A stretch of DNA of 64,000 nt from Erythrobacter sp. WG (GCF_026586795.1 NZ_JAPFGY010000005.1:62001-126000); one strand, 5' to 3'. Positions 37,457 through 45,767 are shown, numbered from the stretch's first letter. Notes: generated by a model not told the origin, from the letters alone. Numbers and translations: made by a program.

Positions 37457-37771
37457 TCAATTAGCCGTGCAGGCCGTTTGGAAATGAAGAACCGCCTGTG
37501 TGCCGCGATCCAGCATGATCAGTTCAGGATGACCGCCCAAATCATGCGCGGATGCATCCACGACCTGCGTGCCGAGACCGGTCCCTCTCGGTGCACCGCC
37601 GCTGATACCAACGCCAACATCGTCCACTTCCAGCCGTGTCGTATTGCGATCACTACACCCCACCCGCATTTCGTCCCGACGGGTGCATCGATAGGCATGG
37701 CTGCTGACATTGGTTATGAGTTCGGAGAGCGCCACGCCGAGCGACAACGCGCGGTCGATTCCGAATTGCCG
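37457..37771 (-). pseudogene. C-terminal fragment of an HWE/HisKA2-family histidine kinase
   Basis: About 104 codons reading IDRALSLGVALSELITNVSSHAY, then VDDVGVGISGG, GTGLGTQVVDASAHDLGG and ending AVLHFQ. These are the N, G1 and G2 boxes of an HATPase domain of the HWE/HisKA_2 type, whose members (PhyK/PakF kinases) phosphorylate PhyR. The dimerisation/phospho-acceptor region and sensor are missing; an in-frame stop (37772-37774) precedes the fragment. A remnant of a kinase once encoded next to phyR is the simplest reading. Confidence 0.6.
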
Positions 37772-38231
37772 CTAGCAGGTGCTTAAGGCGCCCTAGGTCG
37801 GCGCACAGAGGTTGGCGGCGTATTCGTCGAACCGCTGTTCTAGGGAAATTGCCATTCTGCATAAGCCAGCGCACGCTTGCTTGAGCTCAACACTGCAAGG
37901 AAGGAGCAGGGCGATTTATCCAGACGTCAACATAGCGGGCTTGACCAAATCCGTGGCCCCAACTGTTATCGCCGCATGGCGCGCTTATGAATCGTCAATC
38001 TCGCCGGGCACAGCCCTTTTGGCGGTCAACGGCACCACGCTCGGCACAGGGGCAAGCTTCTGAATTAGCGGGATCAATTGTCGGGCCGTAATGAAATCCA
38101 CCAAGGCCCTACTTACGAAAAATCGGGCCGGGGAAGAACGCATCGGAGGAAATCGAGGTCATCTCGCCGGAACCGGTGCCGCGATTTCGCGGGCACCGGA
38201 AGTCACCGTAAGACAGCTGGAAAATCGCCGG
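37772..38231. other. Intergenic ~460 nt, no supported gene
   Basis: Between the kinase fragment and phyR. No continuation of the kinase could be recognised on the minus strand in any frame, and no other gene is supported. Confidence 0.4.
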
Positions 38232-39011
38232 TCAGTTGATCTCGGCCATCGCGGCCGTTTCACGGCTCACCAACAGCGCCTGCCACACGGTCGCCACGAC
38301 ATTGTCGGGGTTGAAGGGCTTGCTGATGATATAGGCAGGCTCGTGCCCTTCGCCGGTCAACAGCTTTTCAGGGAAGGCGGTGATGAAGATCACCGGCACG
38401 GTCATCGTCGTGAGAATGTGCCGCACTGCGTCGATGCCGCTCGATCCGTCAGCCAGATTGACGTCGGCGAGGATCAACTCCGGCTCGACCTGCTCGGCTG
38501 CCGCGATGGCCTCGCTCTCGGTGCGCACGATCGCGGCGACGTCATTGCCCATCGACACCATCAGTGACTTGAGATGGAGCGCGATGACTGCCTCGTCCTC
38601 GATAATCATGATCTTGGCCGAGAGCATTGCGTGGATCGCGCTGCGGGCTTCCTTCACGAAATCTTCGACCTCACGCTCGGACATGCCGAGGATCAGCGCG
38701 GTCTCGTCGACTGTGAAGCCTTCGATGGTGGTCAGCAGGAGCGCCTTGCGAAGCTTCCGCGGCAACGAACCGACAATAGCCCCTGGCATTTCGATCGGGC
38801 GCAGCGACGTATCGCTCCAGATGCGGTGGAAGATACGGTACAGTTCGGTCCGGACAGGCGCGTCCTCGTCGATCTCGTCGGGCGCGGCTATCATCGCCTG
38901 AAGCGTTTCGCGCACTGCCGCATCACCAACAGACTGTGACCCGGTGAGTGTGCGGGCGTAGCGGCGCAGATAGGGAAGCTCGGCAGCTATGCTAGCTTGG
39001 AATGAGGACAT
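38232..39011 (-). CDS. phyR: PhyR general stress response anti-anti-sigma response regulator
   Basis: 259 aa. N-terminal sigma-factor-like domain (about 1-125: region 2-like AAELPYLRRYARTLTGS and region 4-like LLTTIEGFTVDETALILGMSEREVEDFV) followed by a receiver (about 130-255; acceptor D183 in LILADVNLADGSSG). When phosphorylated, PhyR binds the anti-sigma NepR and frees EcfG. The ATG at 39011 is preceded by GGAGAATAAACCC; an upstream in-frame extension is rejected. It is divergent from nepR-ecfG, the classic arrangement. Confidence 0.96.
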   Translation of the reverse strand: MSSFQASIAAELPYLRRYARTLTGSQSVGDAAVRETLQAMIAAPDEIDEDAPVRTELYRIFHRIWSDTSLRPIEMPGAIVGSLPRKLRKALLLTTIEGFTVDETALILGMSEREVEDFVKEARSAIHAMLSAKIMIIEDEAVIALHLKSLMVSMGNDVAAIVRTESEAIAAAEQVEPELILADVNLADGSSGIDAVRHILTTMTVPVIFITAFPEKLLTGEGHEPAYIISKPFNPDNVVATVWQALLVSRETAAMAEIN

Positions 39012-39055
39012 GGGTTTATTCTCCAATCGCGTAGCAGACCCTTTACCGATCACAC

Positions 39056-39060
39056 GTTCC
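39056..39060 (-). promoter_or_regulatory. GGAAC -35-like element upstream of phyR
   Basis: GGAAC 44 nt upstream of the phyR start; 16 nt further on is GTCT rather than the consensus GTT box. PhyR genes are commonly self-activated through EcfG, so position supports it while the -10 does not. Confidence 0.35.
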
Positions 39061-39190
39061 AATGCCACAGGACATTTTTCGCAGATATGCTGATTTGTGT
39101 TGTACACTCGCTTTAGGGACCCCTTGGACAATGCTTCACGCAGGCTCCGATGTCACCTAGCGACAGAGCGATCGAACGGAAGTATCCAAG

Positions 39191-39367
39191 ATGACGGAAA
39201 AAAAGCAGCCCGAGCCGAAGCGAGAGCAGCCCGCTGTGGCGTTTGATCCGGTGGAAGCCGCATTGCGGCAGATTTTCGATGATGTCGCCGCGGAGGATAT
39301 CCCGGACGATTTCGCCGATCTCGTTGCTCAGCTCACCACGAAATCCAGTGACGAGAAGGACAAATGA
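39191..39367 (+). CDS. nepR: NepR anti-sigma factor
   Basis: 58 aa. The core FDPVEAALRQIFDDVAAEDI is followed by PDDFADLVAQL, the two-helix NepR signature that binds EcfG and PhyR. The ATG at 39191 follows GGAAGTATCCAAG. Its stop overlaps the sigma factor start (ATGATG at 39364-39369). It is short and easily missed, but context makes it secure. Confidence 0.92.
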   Translation: MTEKKQPEPKREQPAVAFDPVEAALRQIFDDVAAEDIPDDFADLVAQLTTKSSDEKDK

Positions 39368-39903
39368 TGCCCGAGCCTGATGCCGAGCCTTTGTCCCCCG
39401 AAGCTCTGGACACCTTCAAGACCCAAATGGTCGCTCTCATCCCGGCGCTGCGCGGTTTTGCGCGCGGGCTTTGCCGCGACAAGGTGATGGCCGACGACTT
39501 GGTGCAGGAAGCGATGATGCGGGCATGGGCGTCGCGTCACACCTTCATCGAGGGATCGAACTTTCGGGCCTGGATGTTCATGATCCTGCGCAACCATTAT
39601 TATTCCGGCGCCAAGAAGCGGGCGCGCTATACCGTCTGGGATCCCGAAGCTGCCGAGCGGATTCTCGTGCAGGATGCAACGCAGGAATCGGGGCTGCACG
39701 TTGACGATGTGATGCGCGCGATCCACCGCCTTCCCGAACAGCAGCGTGAAATCCTTCTGCTCGTGGCCGGTGCCGGACTGAGCTACGAAGAAGCGGCAAC
39801 TGTGACCGGGGCCAATATGGGGACGGTCAAGAGCCGGCTCAATCGCGGCAGGGCAGGGGTTAAGGCCCTCCTCGAGGGAGAGAAGGCGTCTGCAGTCGCC
39901 TGA
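39364..39903 (+). CDS. ecfG: EcfG-type ECF sigma factor
   Basis: 179 aa (ATG at 39364, or 39367 immediately after). Sigma70 region 2 (about 25-95: GFARGLCRDKVMADDLVQEA, SNFRAWMFMILRNHYYS) and region 4 (about 118-170: LPEQQREILLLVAGAGLSYEEAA). ECF15/EcfG factors are sequestered by NepR and recognise GGAAC-N16/17-GTT promoters. Translationally coupled to nepR. Confidence 0.95.
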   Translation: MMPEPDAEPLSPEALDTFKTQMVALIPALRGFARGLCRDKVMADDLVQEAMMRAWASRHTFIEGSNFRAWMFMILRNHYYSGAKKRARYTVWDPEAAERILVQDATQESGLHVDDVMRAIHRLPEQQREILLLVAGAGLSYEEAATVTGANMGTVKSRLNRGRAGVKALLEGEKASAVA

Positions 39904-40011
39904 CTGTCGATGAGCGATGATGTGCGGAGGGAAGGGCTCGGTTTTGGCGGCCCCTTTTTCTTGTACCACGCCGCGTCTCGACTGAGTACCCTCCTTCAGC
40001 ACACAACCCGC

Positions 40012-40045
40012 AAAGCAAAACGGGCCCGCTATGATAGCGAGCCCG
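40012..40045 (-). terminator. Intrinsic terminator of the GlsB/YeaQ gene
   Basis: On the minus strand GGGCTCGCTAT / ATAGCGGGCCC (40022-40044, one mismatch) is followed by CGTTTTGCTTT. It lies between the converging ecfG and glsB-like genes. Confidence 0.55.
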
Positions 40046-40109
40046 CTGCAAGATATCGTTCCGGTGTGCCTCAAGCGGTTCAATATCTTTAGTGCATTAG
40101 TGCCGTGAA

Positions 40110-40379
40110 TTAGCGCACGCGGCCACGACGGAAGAGGTTGATCGCACCCAGCAAGATCACCGCGCCGATGAACGATGCAAAGAGCGAGCGAATGTCGAAA
40201 GCGCCGCTGGTGATCGGCGCGCCGCCAATCAGCGGGGTGACCAGAAAGCCGGCAACCAAAGCGCCGATGATGCCGACGACGATGTTGAGGAAAATGCCCT
40301 GCTGCGCGTCAGTGCGCATCACGATACTGGCCAGCCATCCGAGGATCCCGCCGACGATAAGAATGATGATGAGGTTCAT
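40110..40379 (-). CDS. GlsB/YeaQ/YmgE family membrane stress protein
   Basis: 89 aa, three hydrophobic helices with Gly-rich segments typical of the transglycosylase-associated protein family: LIVGGILGWLASIVM, FLNIVVGIIGALVAGFLVT, FIGAVILLGAINLFRRGR. Stress-induced small inner-membrane protein; precise function unknown. The ATG at 40379 follows GGAGATC. A GGAAC element lies 50 nt upstream. Confidence 0.9.
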   Translation of the reverse strand: MNLIIILIVGGILGWLASIVMRTDAQQGIFLNIVVGIIGALVAGFLVTPLIGGAPITSGAFDIRSLFASFIGAVILLGAINLFRRGRVR

Positions 40380-40429
40380 TTCGTGATCTCCACATTGAGT
40401 GCGAGGTATAAGAGTTAAAATATGGGATT

Positions 40430-40434
40430 GTTCC
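40430..40434 (-). promoter_or_regulatory. GGAAC -35-like element upstream of GlsB-like gene
   Basis: GGAAC 50 nt upstream of the start codon, at nearly the same distance as for phyR and the 81-aa protein; no clear GTT -10 at 16-17 nt. Confidence 0.3.
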
Positions 40435-40500
40435 AGCACGATCTGAAAACTTTTGTATCTTTGCTTGCTAGTGAATGAACCAATCCGATCAATTAGGGTG

Positions 40501-40538
40501 AAAAAAATGGCCTTCATCAGCATTTGCTGATGAAGGCC
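40501..40538 (-). terminator. Strong orphan intrinsic terminator
   Basis: Perfect 13-bp stem GGCCTTCATCAGC / GCTGATGAAGGCC (40509-40538, 4-nt loop). On the minus strand it is followed by ATTTTTTT. No gene is found upstream on that strand, so it may end a small RNA transcribed leftward from about 40.55-40.75 kb. Confidence 0.7.
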
Positions 40539-41026
40539 ACAGTTTATCGGGGCACGGCGGGTCAGAGCCAGTGCAACGGGTCAAAGCGCACGGCACGAGG
40601 AATGTTTCATGAGCGCATAAATTTTTTTGGAATGTACCGATTGTCGATAATCCGGCGTGATCAGGTCTGTCATGGTTCTCGTGACGGAAGGTTTGCATAC
40701 CGTCCCGGATGCTGATCGCCCATTCTCCCGACGGAAAATTTAGCTCCTCATCCGGTCCTTCTGCTAATTCCGGTTTGGGAGCACGAACAAGCGCTTGGCT
40801 TGAGATCCTGCGTCTTGACTGATGAGATAAGCCAATGGGGGTACCAGAGGGGGTATCTTGAGAAGAGTGCGGCCAAAAAAAAATTGAAAAATCACGTAAT
40901 TACGGCTATCTTCTTGTCCTTCCTCAGCTACCATAGGACTTTCTCCAGCCGGCATTGCCAAGGCACGCCGAACGGGGCGCAGGTTGCCTCGCTTCGCCAA
41001 GCCGACGAAGGGGAAGCCCGATCCGG
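40539..41026. other. Intergenic ~490 nt at the right edge of the candidate island
   Basis: No supported gene. It contains two GGGGGTA elements (GGGGGTACC at 40838 region, GGGGGTATC about 10 nt later), a poly-A run and the tRNA-end-like repeat at 40922-40944. A similar GGGGGTA element occurs about 125 nt inside the left boundary near 17402. Confidence 0.45.
40922..40944 (+). repeat. Third tRNA-Met-end-like repeat (possible attachment site)
   Basis: 20 of 23 bases match 17268-17290 (mismatches at 40926, 40938, 40944), including CTACCATAGG, which extends 4 nt past the tRNA CCA. The match to the tRNA itself is only about 12 bases, so this is weaker than the 17.2-kb copy. Confidence 0.55.
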
Positions 41027-42142
41027 TCACCGTTTCGGCAGTAGCGGGAGATCGATGGCCTGAACCTCTGTCCCGATCGCGTAGACGCGCACGCCCTTGT
41101 CGGTCGGCACGGTCTCGAACTTGTTCGCCGCGCGGGCAATGGGCGCGCGCTCCCACGTCCGGCCGCCGTCCTTCGTGGCAAAGCCCCCGGCGGCGGTGCC
41201 GACGAAGCCCACGTCTTTGGAGACGAATCCGATCCCGAACTGGCGTGCGGTCTTGTCCTGCGCCATCTCGATCTCCCGCCAAGTCCTGCCCCTGTCGTCA
41301 GAGCGGATCACCAGCTGGGTGGCGCGTTCGGGGTCGTAGGACTGGACCGTGGCATAGCCGGTGTCGGAGCCTTCGGGAAAACTCGCCTTCCAGATGAGTT
41401 CGAACCGGCGGCCCGAGCGATAGACTTCCTTCCACGTCTTGCCGCCGTCCTCGGTGCGCAGCACCAGCCCCTCGGCCTGAGCGGGATCGGCATTGGTGGC
41501 GGCAAAGACAAGGCCGGTGTTCTCGTCGAAGAACGTGACGTCGAGGATCATGCCGGCGTGCCGGGCCATGTCGATCACGCTCCACGTGTCGCCGCCATCC
41601 ACCGATCGCAGGATGCCGGTCGGCCCTCCGACGCGCCCGGCGGCGTGGATCACCGTGCGCGGCACGAGCGTGCCCTGATAGATGCGCTGGGTCTTGAGGA
41701 TGTCGATCGCGCACACGCCCTTGATGGTGGCCGCGCCCGTATCGACCGCCTCCCACGTCTTGCCGCCGTCGCGGGTGCGGTAGAGCGGGGTGGTGTCGGT
41801 GACGCCCGGGTAATAGTCGGTGCCGATATTGCCGATGAAGCCATCCAGCCGGTCGACGAACCCGACCGCGCGCACGAAGGTGCCGGGGCGGCTGGCGACC
41901 TTGGTCCAGGTCGCGCCGCCATCGGTCGTGGCAAACAGATCGCCCGCGCCGGTGCCGTACCAGCCGTGGTCCGGATCAACGAAGCTCACAGAATCCCGCT
42001 TGCCGCGATAGGCCTCGGTGGCGAATGTCCGCCAACCGTCCGCTGCGGCAGGGGCTGCTGTTGCAGCGGGCTGCGAACCCTGCGCGGCGAGCGGAGCGGG
42101 GAGAGTCAGCGCGGCCAGCGCTGTAAGCAATCGTGTCTGCAT
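41027..42142 (-). CDS. Exported BNR/YCF48-like beta-propeller protein
   Basis: 371 aa with signal peptide (MQTRLLTALAALTLPAPLAAQG). Repeated Asp-box/BNR motifs S/T-x-DGGxTW are seen at least five times (TTDGGATWT, TRDGGKTWE, SVDGGDTWS, TEDGGKTWK, SDDRGRTWR, TKDGGRTWE), predicting a beta-propeller like YCF48/HCF136 or sialidase-type folds. No sialidase catalytic set is evident. Periplasmic. Same direction as, and 239 nt downstream of, the MBL hydrolase in the catabolic cluster. Confidence 0.85.
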   Translation of the reverse strand: MQTRLLTALAALTLPAPLAAQGSQPAATAAPAAADGWRTFATEAYRGKRDSVSFVDPDHGWYGTGAGDLFATTDGGATWTKVASRPGTFVRAVGFVDRLDGFIGNIGTDYYPGVTDTTPLYRTRDGGKTWEAVDTGAATIKGVCAIDILKTQRIYQGTLVPRTVIHAAGRVGGPTGILRSVDGGDTWSVIDMARHAGMILDVTFFDENTGLVFAATNADPAQAEGLVLRTEDGGKTWKEVYRSGRRFELIWKASFPEGSDTGYATVQSYDPERATQLVIRSDDRGRTWREIEMAQDKTARQFGIGFVSKDVGFVGTAAGGFATKDGGRTWERAPIARAANKFETVPTDKGVRVYAIGTEVQAIDLPLLPKR

Positions 42143-42381
42143 TCGGTGCGATCCCTGTGGGTTAGCCGTGAAGGGCGGAGGCTAGCCCATTCGCGAAGCG
42201 GTTGAACAGGGTCTGCGACGAGTATGGCCCGGCGCAGGCGCGGGTTCGACCTGCAACGTGCCTGGCGATGCCCTCAGTACGTCGGCGCCCGGTGGTGCTG
42301 CGGGTGCAGGGCTTCGGCGCGCTCGGCCACGCCGTCACCGCCCCGGGTGTCATGGCGGGCGGGGCCGAGGACGGTCCCGCG

Positions 42382-43365
42382 TCAGAACCGGTCGAGATCG
42401 TTCGCCAGTGTCACGCGTCCCGCGAAGTGGGTGCGGATGTCGGCGAGGTAGCGCGCGGTCCGGTCCGGGTCGGGCGTGCCGGCGGCAAAATGGGTGATGA
42501 CGAGCGCACCGACACCCGCACGCGCGGCAAGCTGGCCGACGGCACCGGGGGTGAGGTGGTGGGTCGACAGATGCTGTTCGAGCTGCCGCCGCGCCTCGGC
42601 CGGCATATCGGGTGAATTGCGGTCCACAACAGCGAGTGTCCCGCCCATGTCGATCATCTCGCTGACCAGCAGGTCCGCGCCCCTGGCGAGCTGTTCGACC
42701 GCAGGGCTGGGGCCGGTATCGCCGGTGTAGACGATCGAACGGCCCGGCAGATCGAAGCGCAACGAGAAGGATTGGTAGTTGCGGTCCTCGATGCTGCCGG
42801 GTGCGAAGTCGTAGTGCGAGTTCTGGACGGCGGTGATGCGCATCCCGTCGACTGAGAGCGTCGCGCCGTCGCGCATTTCGATCACGTTCACGGTTTCGGC
42901 CGGGGCCTGCCAGGGTTGGCCGGGGATACCGTAGCCGGCACGGGCGGCGGGCTGCATCGCCGCGACCAGCCCGGCGACCAGTTCGCGCGTGCCGGGCGGG
43001 CCATAGATCGTGATCGGCTGGCGCTGGTTGGTCTGGTTGCGCAGCGCGAGCACCGCGGACAGGCCGCCGGTGTGATCGGCGTGGAGGTGGCTGAGGAACA
43101 CCGCCCGCACGCGGGGCAGGAGTATCCCTGCGCGGGCGAGTTGCCCCACCGATCCGTCGCCCGCATCGACCAGATAGACCCTACCGGCATGAAGCAGGGC
43201 ATTGGCCGGCTGCGAGCGGTCCGGCGAAGGCACCGGCCCGCCCATCGTGCCGAGCGTGATGAAGGCGTCCTCGGCGGGTGAGGGCTTCATCTCCGTGGGT
43301 GCCGACTGCACCGGTGTCGCCGCCAGCCAGGCCGCGAGCGCCAGCGCCGTCAGCCCCCGGCGCAT
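42382..43365 (-). CDS. Exported MBL-fold metallo-hydrolase
   Basis: 327 aa with signal peptide (to about residue 22, PVQSA). The metallo-beta-lactamase motif HLHADHTGG (two zinc sites) is intact, and downstream ligands Asp in YTGDTGPS and His in VITHFAAG are present. Resembles periplasmic RNase Z-like or arylsulfatase-like MBL hydrolases; the substrate is unknown, possibly a precursor taken up by the TonB receptor. Its ATG (43365) shares one base with the receptor stop (TGATG), implying translational coupling. Confidence 0.88.
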   Translation of the reverse strand: MRRGLTALALAAWLAATPVQSAPTEMKPSPAEDAFITLGTMGGPVPSPDRSQPANALLHAGRVYLVDAGDGSVGQLARAGILLPRVRAVFLSHLHADHTGGLSAVLALRNQTNQRQPITIYGPPGTRELVAGLVAAMQPAARAGYGIPGQPWQAPAETVNVIEMRDGATLSVDGMRITAVQNSHYDFAPGSIEDRNYQSFSLRFDLPGRSIVYTGDTGPSPAVEQLARGADLLVSEMIDMGGTLAVVDRNSPDMPAEARRQLEQHLSTHHLTPGAVGQLAARAGVGALVITHFAAGTPDPDRTARYLADIRTHFAGRVTLANDLDRF

Positions 43366-45665
43366 CAGAAGTTGACCCCGAGCCGCACGCCGTAGGTGCG
43401 CGGCGGGCGCAGCGCCGCCACCGGCAGATCGAGGATCGGGCGGGTGCCGGCCCGGGCCATGATGCGCTCGTCGGTGATGTTGTTGATGAACCCGGTCAGG
43501 CTCCATGCGCCTCCATCGATGGTGAGGTAGGCATCGGCCATCGCGAAGGCACCCTGGCGCTCTTCCGGGCGGAAGTTCGAGTTCATGAAGCGGCTGCTCT
43601 CGATGTTGCCGCGCGCGCCGAAGATGAGGTCGAGCCTGTCGGTGAGGTTGAAGGTCCGCTCGTAGGCGATGTTGACGACCCATTCGGGCGACTGCACCGT
43701 CGGCCGGCCCGAACAGTCGATATCGAAGAACCGCGCGGCGTTGATCCCCGGGTTCGCCAGGCGGTTGCCGACCACGGTGCACCCGGTCGCCACCGGAGCG
43801 CCGGTGCCCGAGAAGTTGGCGGTCCTCAGTTTGTCGTACTTGCCCTTCATCCACAGCACGTCGAGGCTGAACAGATCGTTCCGGCTCGGCGCGAAGCGGG
43901 CCTCCAGTTCCGCGCCATAGATGGTGGCCTGCCCGGCGTTGACCGTGGTCGAGCCTTGCGCGAACAGCCCGCCCGCCGTCCGCACGCCGCCTACGAAGGT
44001 GATCTGCTGGTCCTGGTAATCCCAGTAGAACGCCTCGAGGTTCAGTTGCAGCTTGTTGCCCGCGAAGCGGTTCTTGGTGCCGATGGTGTAGGCGGTCAGA
44101 AGCTCGGGCGCGAAGGTGTTGTTGGGTGGTTCGGCGACGAAGAAGCCGCCCGACTTGAACCCGGTTGCGACGTTCGCATAGACCAGCGACGCCGGGCCCG
44201 CGTCCCATTCCAGCCCGGCCTTCCAGGTGAATTTCTCGAAGGACAGCGCGCCCGTGAAGGGCGCACTGAGCGGGGGTTCGACCGGGCCGGGACGACCGCC
44301 CGCCGCAACGGAGGTCAGCTGGTCCTTGTCCTCCTTGGTATAGCGACCGCCCGCGACCAGCCGCAGCGTGTCAGTGATGTCGAAGGTCAACTGGCCGAAG
44401 GCGGCGAGGCTGACCGTGCTGAGCCGCGGCGTGAAGCGGGTGGTCGACAGGGCGCCCTGGCGGAAGAAATTCTCGGTGTCCTGGTTCTCGCCGAAATAGA
44501 ACAGCCCCGCGACGTAGCGCAGGCGCTGATCGTCATTCGAGGCGAGCCGGACCTCCAGCGAGGTCTGTTCGGCCAGATCCTTGACGGTCCCGGAAAAGCC
44601 GGTGACGTAGGACAGCACATTGACGTCGGACCGCCGGTAGGCGGGGATGACGGTCAGCGTGCCGAAGCCGAGATCGCCGGTGACGGTCGCGCTGATGCCG
44701 AAGAACTGGTTGTCGAGGAAGCCGTCGGTGGCCGCCAGCGAAACGCACCCGCTGGTGACGAAGCCGCCCACACCGCCGCAGAAGGGCGGGGCGGTGAGCC
44801 GCGAGGCGAGGGTGCGGATTGCGGCCTGCGCGCGCGGATCGGCAAGGCCGACCAGGTCGTCGAGCGGCGGCACCGCGTAGCGCGCTTCCGGCAGCAGGAC
44901 GGCGCCCGGGCCGCGGCCGTGCTGGTTGAAAAAATCGGCGACCAGCAGCATCGACCACTGGTCCGAGGGCTCGATCAGCAGCGAGGCGCGGATCGCCTCG
45001 CCGCGATTGTCGTCGTAGCCGTCCGAGAGGTAGCCGTCCCGGTCCACCACCTGCCCGGCGATGCGCAGCGCAACATTCTCCCCGATCGGGAGGTTGAGCG
45101 CGGCCGAGCCCCGCTTCAGGTCGTAGTTGCCGTATTCGAGGGTCGCCTCGCCGCCGAAGTCGCCGAGCACCGGCGTGCGGGGCAGGACGTTGATCGCGCC
45201 GCCGGTCGCGTTGCGACCATAGAGCGTCCCCTGCGGCCCCTTGACCACCTCGACCCGCTCGAGATCGTAGAGGACGCCGATGGGCGCGGTGGGCCGGCCG
45301 ACATAGACACCGTTGAAGTTGAAGGCGACGGCGTTCTCGGCAAAGGAGTTCTGCGCGTTGGTGCCGACCCCGCGCAGGAAGAAGCTGGTCGTGCCCGCCG
45401 ACGGCTGAACTGACAGCGAGGGCACCACCCTGCCGAGGTTGACCGTGTCCGTGATCCCGGATTTGATGAGATCATCGCCCGTCACCGCCGTCACCGCAAG
45501 CGCAGCCCGTTGCAGGTTCTCCTCGCGCCGCTGCGCGGTGACGATGATCTCGCCCAGGCCCTCGGACGGCGTCTCGGCGCCTGTCTCGTCGGCCTGCTGG
45601 GCAGCGGCCGGTGACGTCAGCAGGCACCCGGCGAGCATACTCCCCGCCAGCAGAATGGCTTTCAT
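43365..45665 (-). CDS. TonB-dependent outer-membrane receptor
   Basis: 766 aa. Signal peptide, TonB-box-like segment EIIVTAQRREENLQ, plug domain (about 50-160; FLRGVGTNAQN, TLYGRNATGGAINV) and C-terminal 22-strand barrel ending in phenylalanine (GVRLGVNF). This type, common in sphingomonads, imports bulky organic substrates, and its place next to a catabolic operon suggests that it imports the aromatic substrate or a precursor rather than a siderophore. Divergent from the LysR gene. Confidence 0.93.
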   Translation of the reverse strand: MKAILLAGSMLAGCLLTSPAAAQQADETGAETPSEGLGEIIVTAQRREENLQRAALAVTAVTGDDLIKSGITDTVNLGRVVPSLSVQPSAGTTSFFLRGVGTNAQNSFAENAVAFNFNGVYVGRPTAPIGVLYDLERVEVVKGPQGTLYGRNATGGAINVLPRTPVLGDFGGEATLEYGNYDLKRGSAALNLPIGENVALRIAGQVVDRDGYLSDGYDDNRGEAIRASLLIEPSDQWSMLLVADFFNQHGRGPGAVLLPEARYAVPPLDDLVGLADPRAQAAIRTLASRLTAPPFCGGVGGFVTSGCVSLAATDGFLDNQFFGISATVTGDLGFGTLTVIPAYRRSDVNVLSYVTGFSGTVKDLAEQTSLEVRLASNDDQRLRYVAGLFYFGENQDTENFFRQGALSTTRFTPRLSTVSLAAFGQLTFDITDTLRLVAGGRYTKEDKDQLTSVAAGGRPGPVEPPLSAPFTGALSFEKFTWKAGLEWDAGPASLVYANVATGFKSGGFFVAEPPNNTFAPELLTAYTIGTKNRFAGNKLQLNLEAFYWDYQDQQITFVGGVRTAGGLFAQGSTTVNAGQATIYGAELEARFAPSRNDLFSLDVLWMKGKYDKLRTANFSGTGAPVATGCTVVGNRLANPGINAARFFDIDCSGRPTVQSPEWVVNIAYERTFNLTDRLDLIFGARGNIESSRFMNSNFRPEERQGAFAMADAYLTIDGGAWSLTGFINNITDERIMARAGTRPILDLPVAALRPPRTYGVRLGVNF

Positions 45666-45749
45666 CGCAATCTCCCCTGTCGCGCCGGTTGATCCTTGCG
45701 GATTGCCGGTCTTGCTGATGCGCGAGACTAGATTGGAATCGGCCCATTG

Positions 45750-45767
45750 CTAAAATTTTTTGTTTAG
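45750..45767. promoter_or_regulatory. Possible LysR operator
   Basis: CTAAA-N8-TTTAG inverted repeat in the AT-rich divergent region between the receptor and lysR genes; 18 bp fits LysR-type binding boxes. Position and symmetry only. Confidence 0.35.

Larger units (their letters stand above)
17234..40944. mobile_element. Candidate remnant integrative island carrying stress and signalling genes
   Basis: Bounded left by the tRNA-Met 3' copy (17234-17279) and right by a shorter related copy (40922-40944, 20 of 23 bases identical to 17268-17290, including CTACCATAGG). Just inside the left end are broken MobF relaxase and AlpA genes, typical of conjugative or phage elements. No intact integrase is found. 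The content is lower in GC in places (18.1-18.4, 33.7-36.5 kb). The extent and single origin of the island are inference. Confidence 0.5.
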
